From an uncultured Oscillibacter sp. (GTDB lineage: Bacteria > Bacillota > Clostridia > Oscillospirales > Oscillospiraceae), in NCBI GenBank assembly GCA_947577075.1, contig CANPTW010000004.1:29053-93052 (forward strand): 64,000 nt of DNA, in the 5' to 3' direction. Of the stretch, positions 9,261 through 17,220 are shown in pieces (position 1 is the stretch's first letter; each line of letters begins with the position of its first letter). The notes under the pieces were generated by a model. It did not search any database. It was not told the DNA's origin and worked only from the letters and a program-made list of their open reading frames with translations. The position numbers and the translations under genes were made by a program.

Positions 9261-9998
9261 TCACACCACGTCGCCGTATCTTCCCTTCTCGACGTCGCCG
9301 AAGATCTTTCCGTCCACCAGGGTCACCACCCGGCGGCGCATGATGTTGACATACCGGCTGGCATGGGTGGCCATGATGACGGTGGTGCCCATGCGGTTGA
9401 CCTCCTGGAGCAGCTGAAACATGTCCCAGATGTTGTCGTCGTCCAGATTGGCGGTGATCTCGTCCAGCACCAGAATGGGGGGGCTGTTGATCAGGGCCCT
9501 GGCCAGCTCCACCCGGCGGCATTCCCCGATGGACATCTCCACAGGATACCGGGACTCCACGCCCCGCATCCCCACCAGGCCCAGCACCTTCTTTACCCGG
9601 AGCTCCACATGCTTGCCGCTTTCAAAGCGGCGGCGCCCCACCTGGGCGGCAATCCAGAGGTTTTCCTCTATGGTCATCTTCCGGATAAGGCTGTGCTCCT
9701 GCTGAACCTTTCCGAAGAGAATGGCCGTGCGGTTCTGGGTCCAGGGAATCAGCTTCGAGAGGTCCTTTTTGTCCAGATACACCGTTCCCTTGTCCGGCTT
9801 CAGCTTTCCGGAAATCAGGTCCAGCAGGGTGCTTTTTCCCGCCCCGCTGCTGCCGACGACAAATACAAACTCCCCCTGCTTGATGGTTAAGTCCACATCC
9901 GTTACGCCGACCTCGAACTTTTTTCCCTTGTGCTCCTTCTGCTGCCGCCGGTCCAGCTTGTAGTTCTTCGTCACGTTTTCCAGCGTAATCGTGGGCAT
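9261..9998 (-). CDS. FtsE-like ABC ATPase without a permease partner
   Basis: A 245-residue ABC nucleotide-binding protein related to FtsE and lipoprotein-exporter ATPases. Walker A is GSSGAGKST (49-57), Walker B is ILVLDE (175-180) with a D-loop NLDDD, and the H-loop His is in MATH (about 212). The signature motif is altered: MSIGEC (155-160) where LSGGEQ is usual, so the second Gly is Ile and the Gln is Cys. No FtsX-like or other permease gene adjoins it. It lies between the FlgN/FliT-like gene and the chemoreceptor, so it may serve flagellar assembly or cell-wall remodelling (inference). ATG 9998 is preceded by GGGAG at 9 bases; the ORF could extend to 10076 without an SD. Confidence 0.85.
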   Translation of the reverse strand: MPTITLENVTKNYKLDRRQQKEHKGKKFEVGVTDVDLTIKQGEFVFVVGSSGAGKSTLLDLISGKLKPDKGTVYLDKKDLSKLIPWTQNRTAILFGKVQQEHSLIRKMTIEENLWIAAQVGRRRFESGKHVELRVKKVLGLVGMRGVESRYPVEMSIGECRRVELARALINSPPILVLDEITANLDDDNIWDMFQLLQEVNRMGTTVIMATHASRYVNIMRRRVVTLVDGKIFGDVEKGRYGDVV

Positions 9999-10118
9999 AC
10001 TGCAGCGCTCCCGTAAGTTGTTGGATTCTCCGCCGGGGAAGGGCTCCCCCCACGGCGTTCGCCCATACGCGCGCAAAGGCAGGAGCCCGGCCGGTCAGGC
10101 CAGCCGGAGCTCCGGCTT

Positions 10119-10505
10119 TTACTGGTATATGGACTTTTCCCGTGTCAGCTTGCGGTTGACCACCCGGTCCAGGTCCACAAGCTGTTTCAAAATCCGCTGA
10201 TTCAGCCCCACCTGGGCGGCCAGGGGCTCCTCGTCCTCCGTCTCCGCCGCCGCGCCTTTCAGCAGGGCGGCAAGACGGTCCGCGTCGGCTCCGGGAAGGT
10301 CCCGGCGCTGCTGATCCAGGGCCTGATTCGCCCTGAACAGCTTGTCGGTGGGCTCCTGCCGCATGGAGACCAGCATCTGCACCGTGATCTGGTCGTCCCG
10401 GTCCACGGCCTCCGCCAGCTGGCGGGTCAGGTCCAGCGCCTCATTCAATGCGGTATAAGCCCGCTTCAGCTGCACATGCGCGTTCAGCAGCGCCGATGTT
10501 TCCAT
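10119..10505 (-). CDS. Putative flagellar chaperone (FlgN/FliT-like)
   Basis: A 128-residue, wholly alpha-helical acidic protein with heptad-like leucines (LKRAYTALNEALDLTRQLAEAV) and a charged C-terminal helix (NRKLTREKSIYQ). Size, predicted fold and position immediately after fliS match FliT/FlgN-type export chaperones, which hold hook-associated or cap proteins before secretion. Sequence similarity in these families is weak, so the assignment rests mainly on context. It starts 8 bases after the fliS stop. Confidence 0.5.
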   Translation of the reverse strand: METSALLNAHVQLKRAYTALNEALDLTRQLAEAVDRDDQITVQMLVSMRQEPTDKLFRANQALDQQRRDLPGADADRLAALLKGAAAETEDEEPLAAQVGLNQRILKQLVDLDRVVNRKLTREKSIYQ

Positions 10506-10513
10506 TCTCTTCC

Positions 10514-10891
10514 CTACTTTCCTGAGTCTCCGCTCTTCTGCGCCTGCCGGAAGGCGTCCCGCAGTTCGCCAACCATGGTTTTGACATGGGTCAGAACCTC
10601 TTTGCGGCGGCCAATCTTCGCCCGGCCAAGCTCATAGGTGAAATACTCATAAAGCTGGGCCAGATTCTTGCTGATGGGATATTGCCGGTCCAACGTAGCG
10701 TCCAGGTACTCAATGATGGCAACGGCCCGCTCAATGGAGTCTTCATACACGGGATAATTCTGCTGATCCAGCATGAGCTCCGCCTGGGACATACGCTTGT
10801 AAAGCTCGTCATACAGCAGCAGCAGCAGCTCGCCCTGGGTCATGGTGTTGATGCTCTGCGCCTTGTACTGCTGGAAGCCCTTCATATCCAT
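10514..10891 (-). CDS. fliS: Flagellin chaperone FliS
   Basis: A 125-residue four-helix export chaperone that binds the flagellin C-terminus in the cytoplasm and prevents early polymerisation. The N-terminal FQQYKAQSINTMTQGELLLLLYDELYKRM is followed by AIIEYLDATLD and a C-terminal ELRDAFRQA helix, all typical of the family. Start chosen at ATG 10891 (MDMKGFQQ); the frame runs further upstream into fliD, but that part is not FliS-like. It follows fliD by 26 bases, the usual fliD-fliS order. Flagellin itself is not in this window. Confidence 0.93.
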   Translation of the reverse strand: MDMKGFQQYKAQSINTMTQGELLLLLYDELYKRMSQAELMLDQQNYPVYEDSIERAVAIIEYLDATLDRQYPISKNLAQLYEYFTYELGRAKIGRRKEVLTHVKTMVGELRDAFRQAQKSGDSGK

Positions 10892-10917
10892 TGTCTGTGG
10901 ATCACCGCCTTTTTCTG

Positions 10918-13875
10918 TTATCCGCCCATCAGCTGGGCAAAGTAGGAGCTCTGGGAGTTCATCTGCTGGACCAGCTGCTCCAGCCGGGTGAACTGGCTGG
11001 TGTAGTAGTCCACCTGATTGGTCATCTTGTCCTGCCACTTTTCGATTTCCGTGTCAATCCGGTCCAGTTCCTTCTGGATCGTATTGGTGTACATCGTGCT
11101 GGGGGCCAGAACGGAACCCGCCTTGTCCACCAGGATGCCCTTGCCGCCCGTGGTTTTGCCGTACATATCCAGGGGCTGCTTGATGGCCTGCATCAAGCCG
11201 TTGGACTTGGCGCCGGACTCGGTGCTGTTGACAAACGCGTCCCGGACCTTATCGGGGTCGCTGTTCAGGGCGGCCCGGAACTTCTCCTCATTGAAGTCCA
11301 GCGTGCTCAGGCCGTTGGAGTAGTTCACGGTGATGCCGGCGGCCCGGAGGGCGGCGCCGTTCTCTCCGGTCACGGAGATGGCGGAGGTCAGGCGGTTGTA
11401 AAGGTTCGCCAGGTCGCTGTCGCCGAAGAGGATGCCCTGCCGGGCCTTTTCCTCCCAGTTCTTGATGGCGCTTTCGCTCATGCCCTCCTTGTCCTCGTCG
11501 GTCAGGGGCTCATAATACTGCTTGTTGTTCCGCTGGGCGGGGAGGGTGGAGTAAGCGTTCTTGATTTCCGTGATCATGGTGTTGTAATCGTCCACCATTT
11601 CTTTGATCACATCCACGATCTTGTCGGCGTCGGAGCTGGTTTCAAAGGTCACCGCCTCGGTGTTGGCGGATTTGACAGCCGTCGTCTCGTCCATCACCGC
11701 CTGGAAATTCACAGAGTCCTGATTGTTTACGGAGAACCACAATCCGCCCTTTTCGCTGATGCGGCCATAAACCGGGGTCTTTGTCCCGTCGTCCCGCTCC
11801 ATTTCAAAGGTCAGCTTTCCATCCGTAATCTTGCCGTATATCTTTCCCGCGTCTCCGGCGGTACTGCTGTAGGTATACTGCGTACCGTCCTTTTTAACAA
11901 TCGCAAAGCGGTCCCCCTCCTGCCTGGCGTAAATCTCTTTGCCGCCGCCGTAGGAGAAGACCAGGTTCCCGTTGGCATCCGTTTTCTGATCGTATTTGAC
12001 GCTTCCGTCCTCGTTGGTTTCATAGCCGAAGGTGCCCTTCAGGCTGATGCTCAGTCCGTCAAAGTCCACCGTATTGGAGCTGCGCTTGATTTCATCCAGT
12101 TCCTTGCCGTTGACGCTGACGCTGAAAATGGCGTCCTGCCCCTTGGTATACCCTTCGGCGCCCTCCGTGGGGGAACCGAACAGCTTTTCGGAAAGCCCGC
12201 TCATTTCAATCTTGGAGTTCTCTCCCGTCTCCTTGGCGGTGAACAGCAGTTCGTTGGTGGTCTTGGAGTAGCTCGCCTTTACGGCGGAGTCGCTGTTGCT
12301 GTTCAGCGTATTCAAAACCGTCTGGAGCGAGGTGTTCTTGGAGAACTGGCCCACTTCCTTGCCGTTGATTTTAAAGGAGTACAGCGTGTCTCCCTTGGCG
12401 TCGGTCTCATAGACAAAGTTCCCGTCCTTGTCCTTCTGGTACTGGAGTTCCCCGTTGATCATGACGAGGTTTCCGTTTGCGTCCTTCAGCGGCTTCTTGA
12501 CGGCCTCGGACTGAAGTTCCTTGAAGGCGTCCTCGCCCAGCAGCTCGCCCAGGGTCTTGTCGGTGTTGAGATAGCTGGTGACGGTTTTCTCCTCTCCCAT
12601 CCCCATGGCCTTGCCCTTGGAGGAGTACACGGAGAAGGTGGACCCCTTCTGGGTGGCGGAGAACTGCAGCTGGAGGTCCCCGCCCTTGGTGCCCTCGTTC
12701 GTAATCTTGAACTTGCCCGGGCCAAACGCTTCGTCGACGCTCCCCTGAAGGGCCTTGGCAAAGGCGTCGTCCCGCAGCTTCTTCTCGTCGTCCGTCAGCT
12801 CCTTGCCTTCCTCCAGCTTCTTGGCCAGGTTTTTATAGGCGTCGCTGTTTTTATCCAGGTTCAGATTCTCAATAATCGCTTTTTGGCCCGGCAGCGCGAC
12901 GCTTTTCTTCACGCCGTCCAGCGTGATGGTCATGCTGCCGCCCTCCAGGTACTGGCCCAGGTTCTTGGTGTTGTCCACCAGATCCTTGATGCCTTTGGCG
13001 TTGATGGACTTCATCTGTTCGCCGTATTCGGAGCTCAGCTCCTTCACGCCGCCCAGCAGATTGTCCCGGATATTTTTGTCGGCCGCGCTGATATAGACGT
13101 TGTTTTTCTTCGGATCGGTAAAGGTGATGTTGCCGAGGCTGTCCGCTTCCGCCTTGACCACCTTTTCCAGCAGCTCGTCTCCGGTATAGCTGACGCTGCC
13201 GATGTTGATGGTCTGGGTTTTCAGCTGATCGTTGATGTGATCCGCAATTTTTTGGGCGGCGGTCCTTCCACCCTCCATGCCCGGGGGATCGTCCTCAAAC
13301 AGGGTGTCCTCGTCAAACTCAATATAAAGCCTGCTCTGGGCATTGCTGCCGCCATAGGTCAGCGTCATGGACCCGGCAATGGTGCTCAAGGGCTTTTCCG
13401 CCGACAGGTCGAAGGATTCGCCCTTGACGGAGGGCACCCCCTCCAGGCCGGTGGTCTGGGAATCCAGAAAGCTGCCCCCCAGGCGGTACGTGGCGGCCGA
13501 GGCCAGCTGCTTCACCCGGTTGACCTGAATATCGTTGGCGCTCTTTCCGATGGCGGAGACCTTCGAGGCGTTGGCCCCCTTGGCGACCGTTTTCACCGCC
13601 TGGTCAAAGAAGCTGGCGGACATCAGGTTGTTGCTGGACCGGTAAGAGGTGTACTTGTCGGCAAAGACGGACATCTTGTCGATGATGCTGCGGTAAGCTT
13701 CCTGTTTCCACTCCGTCTTTGTGCGCTTCTGGGTAAGGGCCGTGATCTTATTTTTGTACGCCGATATGGCATTTTCGATCATGCTCTCCGTGTCCAGACC
13801 GCTGGCCAGACCCGTGAGTACGTTCCGGTTGCCGTAAATGCTCTTGGAACTGCTGACACTGCTGACAGATGCCAT
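10918..13875 (-). CDS. fliD: Flagellar filament cap protein FliD, enlarged
   Basis: A 985-residue hook-associated protein 2, which caps the growing filament and helps flagellin fold. The FliD N-terminal domain is clear (NVLTGLASGLDTESMIENAI, then TEWKQEAYRSI), as is the C-terminal domain (DYNTMITEIKNAYSTL, then NGLSTLDFNEEKFRAALN and a final coiled coil to QLMGG). Most FliD proteins are about 450-700 residues; the extra length lies in the surface-exposed middle. That part holds Gly/Asp/Lys-rich beta segments such as DANGNLVxxxGE and YQKDKDGNFVYETDAKGD. Start chosen at ATG 13875, with AAGGAG and GGAGG just upstream; the in-frame ATG at 13935 lacks support. Confidence 0.95.
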   Translation of the reverse strand: MASVSSVSSSKSIYGNRNVLTGLASGLDTESMIENAISAYKNKITALTQKRTKTEWKQEAYRSIIDKMSVFADKYTSYRSSNNLMSASFFDQAVKTVAKGANASKVSAIGKSANDIQVNRVKQLASAATYRLGGSFLDSQTTGLEGVPSVKGESFDLSAEKPLSTIAGSMTLTYGGSNAQSRLYIEFDEDTLFEDDPPGMEGGRTAAQKIADHINDQLKTQTINIGSVSYTGDELLEKVVKAEADSLGNITFTDPKKNNVYISAADKNIRDNLLGGVKELSSEYGEQMKSINAKGIKDLVDNTKNLGQYLEGGSMTITLDGVKKSVALPGQKAIIENLNLDKNSDAYKNLAKKLEEGKELTDDEKKLRDDAFAKALQGSVDEAFGPGKFKITNEGTKGGDLQLQFSATQKGSTFSVYSSKGKAMGMGEEKTVTSYLNTDKTLGELLGEDAFKELQSEAVKKPLKDANGNLVMINGELQYQKDKDGNFVYETDAKGDTLYSFKINGKEVGQFSKNTSLQTVLNTLNSNSDSAVKASYSKTTNELLFTAKETGENSKIEMSGLSEKLFGSPTEGAEGYTKGQDAIFSVSVNGKELDEIKRSSNTVDFDGLSISLKGTFGYETNEDGSVKYDQKTDANGNLVFSYGGGKEIYARQEGDRFAIVKKDGTQYTYSSTAGDAGKIYGKITDGKLTFEMERDDGTKTPVYGRISEKGGLWFSVNNQDSVNFQAVMDETTAVKSANTEAVTFETSSDADKIVDVIKEMVDDYNTMITEIKNAYSTLPAQRNNKQYYEPLTDEDKEGMSESAIKNWEEKARQGILFGDSDLANLYNRLTSAISVTGENGAALRAAGITVNYSNGLSTLDFNEEKFRAALNSDPDKVRDAFVNSTESGAKSNGLMQAIKQPLDMYGKTTGGKGILVDKAGSVLAPSTMYTNTIQKELDRIDTEIEKWQDKMTNQVDYYTSQFTRLEQLVQQMNSQSSYFAQLMGG

Positions 13876-13986
13876 ATTCCTCCACTCCTTTCTGGGATAA
13901 AGGTCCTCTCCCGGGCCCGTGAGCTCCGGGAACATCGGACTTAGATTTTTTTTGATATTCCTCTATGTTTTTTTATCGACATATAG

Positions 13987-13992
13987 TATAAT
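13987..13992 (+). promoter_or_regulatory. Candidate -10 element for parA-comFB
   Basis: TATAAT at 13987-13992 lies in the AT-rich divergent gap between fliD and the ParA gene. No good -35 lies 17 bases upstream (TATGTT). The same AT-rich stretch (13940-14010) must also hold the minus-strand fliD promoter. I could not identify a clear sigma-28 consensus in it. Confidence 0.35.
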
Positions 13993-14040
13993 AAAAATAA
14001 GAGGTCCCCGTTTAGTTTTTACGGTAAGGAGGAAAATCCT

Positions 14041-14826
14041 TTGACACAGGTCATCACTGTCACGAATCAAAAGGGCGGCGTGGGCAAAACCACCACCGTT
14101 TCCGCGCTGGTCTGCGGCCTGAAGCAGCGGGGCGCGCGGGTCCTGGGCGTCGATCTGGACCCCCAGGGCAACCTCGGGTTCACTCTGGGCCTGGACATCG
14201 GCGAGTGCAAAACCGTCTACGACGTGCTCACCGGCGCCTGCCCCATCGAGCGGGCCATCTCCCACACGGAGTACGGCGACATCCTCGCCTCGGACATCAT
14301 GCTCTCCACCGCCGAGGTGGAGTTTACCGCTCCCCGGCGGGAGTTCATGCTCTCCCAGCAGCTGGACGTGGTGAAGCCGAACTACGACTTCATCATCATC
14401 GACACGCCGCCGGCCCTGAACATCCTGACCATCAACGCCTATGTGGCCTCCACGGGGCTCATCGTCCCCATGGAGGCGGAGGTGCTGAGCCTGGTGGGCG
14501 TCTCCCAGATTCAGGACACCATTGAAACCGTCCGCAAATCCTTCAATCCGGACTTGAAGGTCCTGGGTATCCTCTTGAACAAGTATGACCGCCGCCTGAC
14601 CCTCTCCCGGGAGATTCTGGACCTGGCGGAGTCCGTGGCGGAGCAGCTGGGCAGCCAGGTCTTCCACACCAAGGTCCGCCGGAGCGTCAGCGTGGCCATG
14701 GCGCCCGCCCACGGGCAGAGCGTCCTGACCTATCAGCCCAGTGGGAAGGCCTCCGCCGACCTGCGGAAAATCGTGGACGCCGTGGCGGGACCCGCCTTCC
14801 CGGCGCCCCGGAACAAGTGGTTTTGA
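14041..14826 (+). CDS. ParA/Soj-family ATPase
   Basis: A 261-residue deviant-Walker ATPase: KGGVGKTTT (10-18), switch I VDLDPQGNLGFTLG and Walker B DFIIIDTPPALNILTINA. ParA/MinD proteins dimerise with ATP on DNA or membrane to position plasmids, chromosomes or polar complexes. Here there is no ParB gene; the only partner is the ComFB-domain gene 35 bases downstream. It lacks the C-terminal amphipathic helix of MinD/FlhG. Start is TTG 14041, backed by AAGGAGG 8 bases upstream; no in-frame ATG fits. Because flhF/flhG are missing from the main operon, it might take over placement of flagellar or chemotaxis complexes (inference). Chromosomal Soj is the alternative. Confidence 0.85.
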   Translation: MTQVITVTNQKGGVGKTTTVSALVCGLKQRGARVLGVDLDPQGNLGFTLGLDIGECKTVYDVLTGACPIERAISHTEYGDILASDIMLSTAEVEFTAPRREFMLSQQLDVVKPNYDFIIIDTPPALNILTINAYVASTGLIVPMEAEVLSLVGVSQIQDTIETVRKSFNPDLKVLGILLNKYDRRLTLSREILDLAESVAEQLGSQVFHTKVRRSVSVAMAPAHGQSVLTYQPSGKASADLRKIVDAVAGPAFPAPRNKWF

Positions 14827-14861
14827 GCCTTCGACTTTTCTAGTGTAAAGGAGTTATCATT

Positions 14862-15590
14862 ATGGCATCCAACAATACCAGCAAAACCGCCCATGTCATG
14901 AACCTGCTCAGTAAAAACCGGGGCGCCGCCGCCGAGCCGCAAGCGGAACCCAAGGCGGAACCCGCCGAACCTCAGGCGGAGCCCGCTCCCCAGGCGGAAC
15001 CCGCCCACGCTGCGCCGGTGGCCCCTATCATTTCCTCCATCAACGCCGACGCCGCCGTCTCCTCCCAGATCAAGGACGCCCTGGAGGCGGAGCTGGCGGA
15101 AACGCCCAAGGCCGCGCCGGCTCCCCGGCCCGCCGTTCAGCCGGCGGCTCCCGCCCCCCAGCCTGCGCGGGAAGCAGCCCCGGTTCAAGCGGCGGCCCCC
15201 GCCCCGGAACCGGCCCCCGTCCCGGTCCCGGAGGCGGCTCCCATCCAAGAAGCCCCCGCCGTGCCGGTCCAGGCGGTTCCCGAGCCCCAGCCGCCGGTTC
15301 AGGAGGAGGAGCAGCCCGCCTATATCAACGTCATGCAGCTCCTGGTGGAAGAGAAAGCGGATGAGTACATGAAGATGTTCGGCATCTGCTGCTGCGACAA
15401 GTGCCGGGTGGACGTCCGGGCCTACGCCTTGAACCACCTGCCCCCCAAGTATGTGGTCATGAGCGAGCACGAGCGGGTCCCCCGCCTCACCGTCTATGAG
15501 AGCCGCTTCGCCAGCGACGTCACCGCTCAGCTGATCCAGGCCTGCAAGCAGGTCATGCTCACGCCCCATCACTCCCGGGCGGATACCTGA
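14862..15590 (+). CDS. ComFB-domain protein with long Ala/Pro linker
   Basis: A 242-residue protein. A short N-terminal segment (MASNNTSKTAHVMNLLSKN) is followed by an Ala/Pro/Glu linker (about 22-145) and a C-terminal ComFB domain (about 150-240). The domain carries the family marks: a Cys cluster ICCCDKC, VDVRAYALNHLPPKYVV and a closing helix. ComFB was named from Bacillus late competence, and some members have been reported to bind cyclic di-nucleotides. The N-terminal peptide could be a docking tag for the ParA protein upstream (inference). A good AAAGGAG precedes ATG 14862. The pair ends at a terminator (15605-15637), so it forms its own two-gene transcript. Confidence 0.78.
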   Translation: MASNNTSKTAHVMNLLSKNRGAAAEPQAEPKAEPAEPQAEPAPQAEPAHAAPVAPIISSINADAAVSSQIKDALEAELAETPKAAPAPRPAVQPAAPAPQPAREAAPVQAAAPAPEPAPVPVPEAAPIQEAPAVPVQAVPEPQPPVQEEEQPAYINVMQLLVEEKADEYMKMFGICCCDKCRVDVRAYALNHLPPKYVVMSEHERVPRLTVYESRFASDVTAQLIQACKQVMLTPHHSRADT

Positions 15591-15604
15591 GCCACGAATG
15601 AGGA

Positions 15605-15637
15605 GACTGACGGCGCCGCCCGTCGGTCTTCTTTTTT
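15605..15637 (+). terminator. Terminator after the ComFB gene
   Basis: GACTGACGG (15605-15613) pairs with CCGTCGGTC (15620-15628), with one G-U, followed by TTCTTTTTT. Strong intrinsic terminator for the parA-comFB transcript. Confidence 0.85.
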
Positions 15638-15666
15638 CCCGGCGCATGATCATGATATAATCAACG

Positions 15667-15836
15667 CAGTTGAAAAGAAGCATATACTTCTTTTCAACCG
15701 GCGGGCCATAGGCCCGCCGGGGCGCAAAGCGCCTGTGCGTTTCCTATGAAGGCAAGCACCGTGAGCCGCTCACGCGGCTTACGGCGCTGTAAAACAGCGC
15801 CGTATGGAAACGAATCCTTTGGACTCTTTTCAACTG
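15667..15836. repeat. 170-bp hairpin-rich element with 12-bp terminal inverted repeats
   Basis: The ends are CAGTTGAAAAGA (15667-15678) and its exact inverse (15825-15836). Inside are five hairpins: 15669-15698 (12-bp arms), 15698-15720 (10-bp arms, loop ATA), 15721-15733, 15764-15779 and 15781-15803 (10-bp arms, loop AAA). There is no ORF and no target-site duplication that I can see. It fills most of the 322-base gene-free gap 15591-15912 and looks like a MITE- or REP-type intergenic repeat. Other copies would have to be found elsewhere in the genome. Confidence 0.6.
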
Positions 15837-15848
15837 TGCTGACGATAC

Positions 15849-15891
15849 CAAAAATTTGTTCAGCCCGGCGAAATCATGCTTCGCCGGGCTG
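15849..15891 (-). terminator. Terminator of the main flagellar/chemotaxis operon
   Basis: CAGCCCGGCGAA (15861-15872) pairs perfectly with 15880-15891 around a 7-base loop. On the minus strand it is followed by AACAAATTTTT. It lies 22 bases beyond the stop of the EAL-HDOD gene, the last gene of the leftward operon. Confidence 0.85.
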
Positions 15892-15912
15892 ACTTTCGGT
15901 TCGGGCCTCGTT

Positions 15913-17205
15913 TCAGGAGACGGTCTCCGGGGCCGCGGGCGTCCCCTCCGGCGCCTGGCCGGCGGTGGGATTGCTCAACTGCTCCCACAAGACGTTGACG
16001 TCTTCCATGCAGTTGAAATAGACGTTGGTCAGGATCTGGTTGGGAATGCCCAGCTCCTCCGCCAGGGCGGTGATGCCGTTCCAGTTGGCCGCCTCATAGC
16101 TCAGCACCAGCTCATAGAGCTTGCCGCAGCGGCCCTCCTTCCGCAAAAGCGCGTCCTTCACCACGCCGCTGACCGGAAGCTCTTCCAAAATCTCCTCCAG
16201 CGGCGCGTCCACCAGGTGGTTCAGCGTTGAGAACATGCCCATCAGGTAGGCCTCCGCCTGGGAAATCGGCATGTTCTTGGCGTACTTCATCAGCTCCCTG
16301 CAGAAGGACGCCCGCATGAAGGAGCGTTTCAGGAATTCCTCCGTCCCCGTCTCGGCGGCCTCGCTGCCGCTGCTGGCGCTGAGGAGGTAAACCCACTGCT
16401 TCAGCTGCCCCAGGCCCAGGGTCATAATCGCCTGGTGCACCGTGGTCGCCCGGTTCCGCAGGGCGAAAAAGGCGGAGTTGGCCACCTTCAGAAGGTTATA
16501 CGTCAGGCTGGCGTCCATGGAGATCATCTGCTCGATCTCGTCCACGTCCGGCTCATCCTTCGTCACGGCAACCATCAGGCGGAAAAAGCTGGACTGGAGG
16601 TAGGCGCTGCTGTGGACCCGGGTGCTCACCTTCTCGGCGACATAGGGGCCTTCCAGGCCGTCGGGCTTCAGCATCAGCGCCTTGCGGTAGTCGGAATCCG
16701 TCTCAATGTTGGTGACTATGCACCGCTTGTGCATGCTGCGGGCCACTTCCACAATGTTGTGCATCGCCATTTCCGGCGTGGTCTGAAGGTTGACCTTGAT
16801 GTAGTCAATGCTGTCCAAAAGGGCCAGATACCGGGGGGCAAACTGGAATTCGTTCACCGCGATTTTATAGCCCTCTTTGGCAAACTGGTTGACGAAGTGC
16901 ATGGACAGCGGATGGATAATCACGCTGTCGTTGATCTGGATTACAAGCTCCGACTTGTCGAAGAGCCGGGGCGTCTTCTTCATCAGCAGAGTGGTCGTGA
17001 AGGTCATAAAGTTCAAGGAGCCCTTCAGCGTCGTCGTGCTGTTCTGGGTGAGGAAGCTATAGATCGTATCGGCGGAGGCAAAGTCGCTGGCCTGCTGATT
17101 ATCCGAGGAAAAGGCCTGATTCTCTCCGTGATAGAGGATCTCGTGGCCCAAGGTCTTCCCGCCGGGGTCCTTGATCGGCTGCCTTACGATATATTTACTG
17201 CTCAT
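15913..17205 (-). CDS. EAL-HDOD protein with degenerate EAL domain
   Basis: A 430-residue cytoplasmic protein: an EAL-type domain (about 1-200) fused to an HDOD domain (about 205-400). The architecture matches YuxH/CdgJ signalling proteins that affect motility. The EAL catalytic residues are mostly gone: HEILYH replaces the EAL motif, IQINDSV lacks the metal-binding Glu, and the DDFG block reads VNEFQF. Phosphodiesterase activity is therefore unlikely. HDOD marks such as MDASLTYNLLKVANSAFF and MTLGLGQLKQWVYLLS are clear. As the last gene of the operon, 15 bases after cheV, it probably links c-di-GMP or another cue to motility through protein contacts. Confidence 0.88.
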   Translation of the reverse strand: MSSKYIVRQPIKDPGGKTLGHEILYHGENQAFSSDNQQASDFASADTIYSFLTQNSTTTLKGSLNFMTFTTTLLMKKTPRLFDKSELVIQINDSVIIHPLSMHFVNQFAKEGYKIAVNEFQFAPRYLALLDSIDYIKVNLQTTPEMAMHNIVEVARSMHKRCIVTNIETDSDYRKALMLKPDGLEGPYVAEKVSTRVHSSAYLQSSFFRLMVAVTKDEPDVDEIEQMISMDASLTYNLLKVANSAFFALRNRATTVHQAIMTLGLGQLKQWVYLLSASSGSEAAETGTEEFLKRSFMRASFCRELMKYAKNMPISQAEAYLMGMFSTLNHLVDAPLEEILEELPVSGVVKDALLRKEGRCGKLYELVLSYEAANWNGITALAEELGIPNQILTNVYFNCMEDVNVLWEQLSNPTAGQAPEGTPAAPETVS

Positions 17206-17220
17206 GACGTCCCTCCGCGC

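Noticed and set aside
10891..13944. 1017-residue plus-strand ORF opposite fliD
   Set aside because: Shadow of the fliD codon pattern; no SD or domain.
13936..14040. Sigma-28 promoter for fliD
   Set aside because: Only a partial TCCGATGT-type -10 was seen and no TAAA -35 at the right distance.
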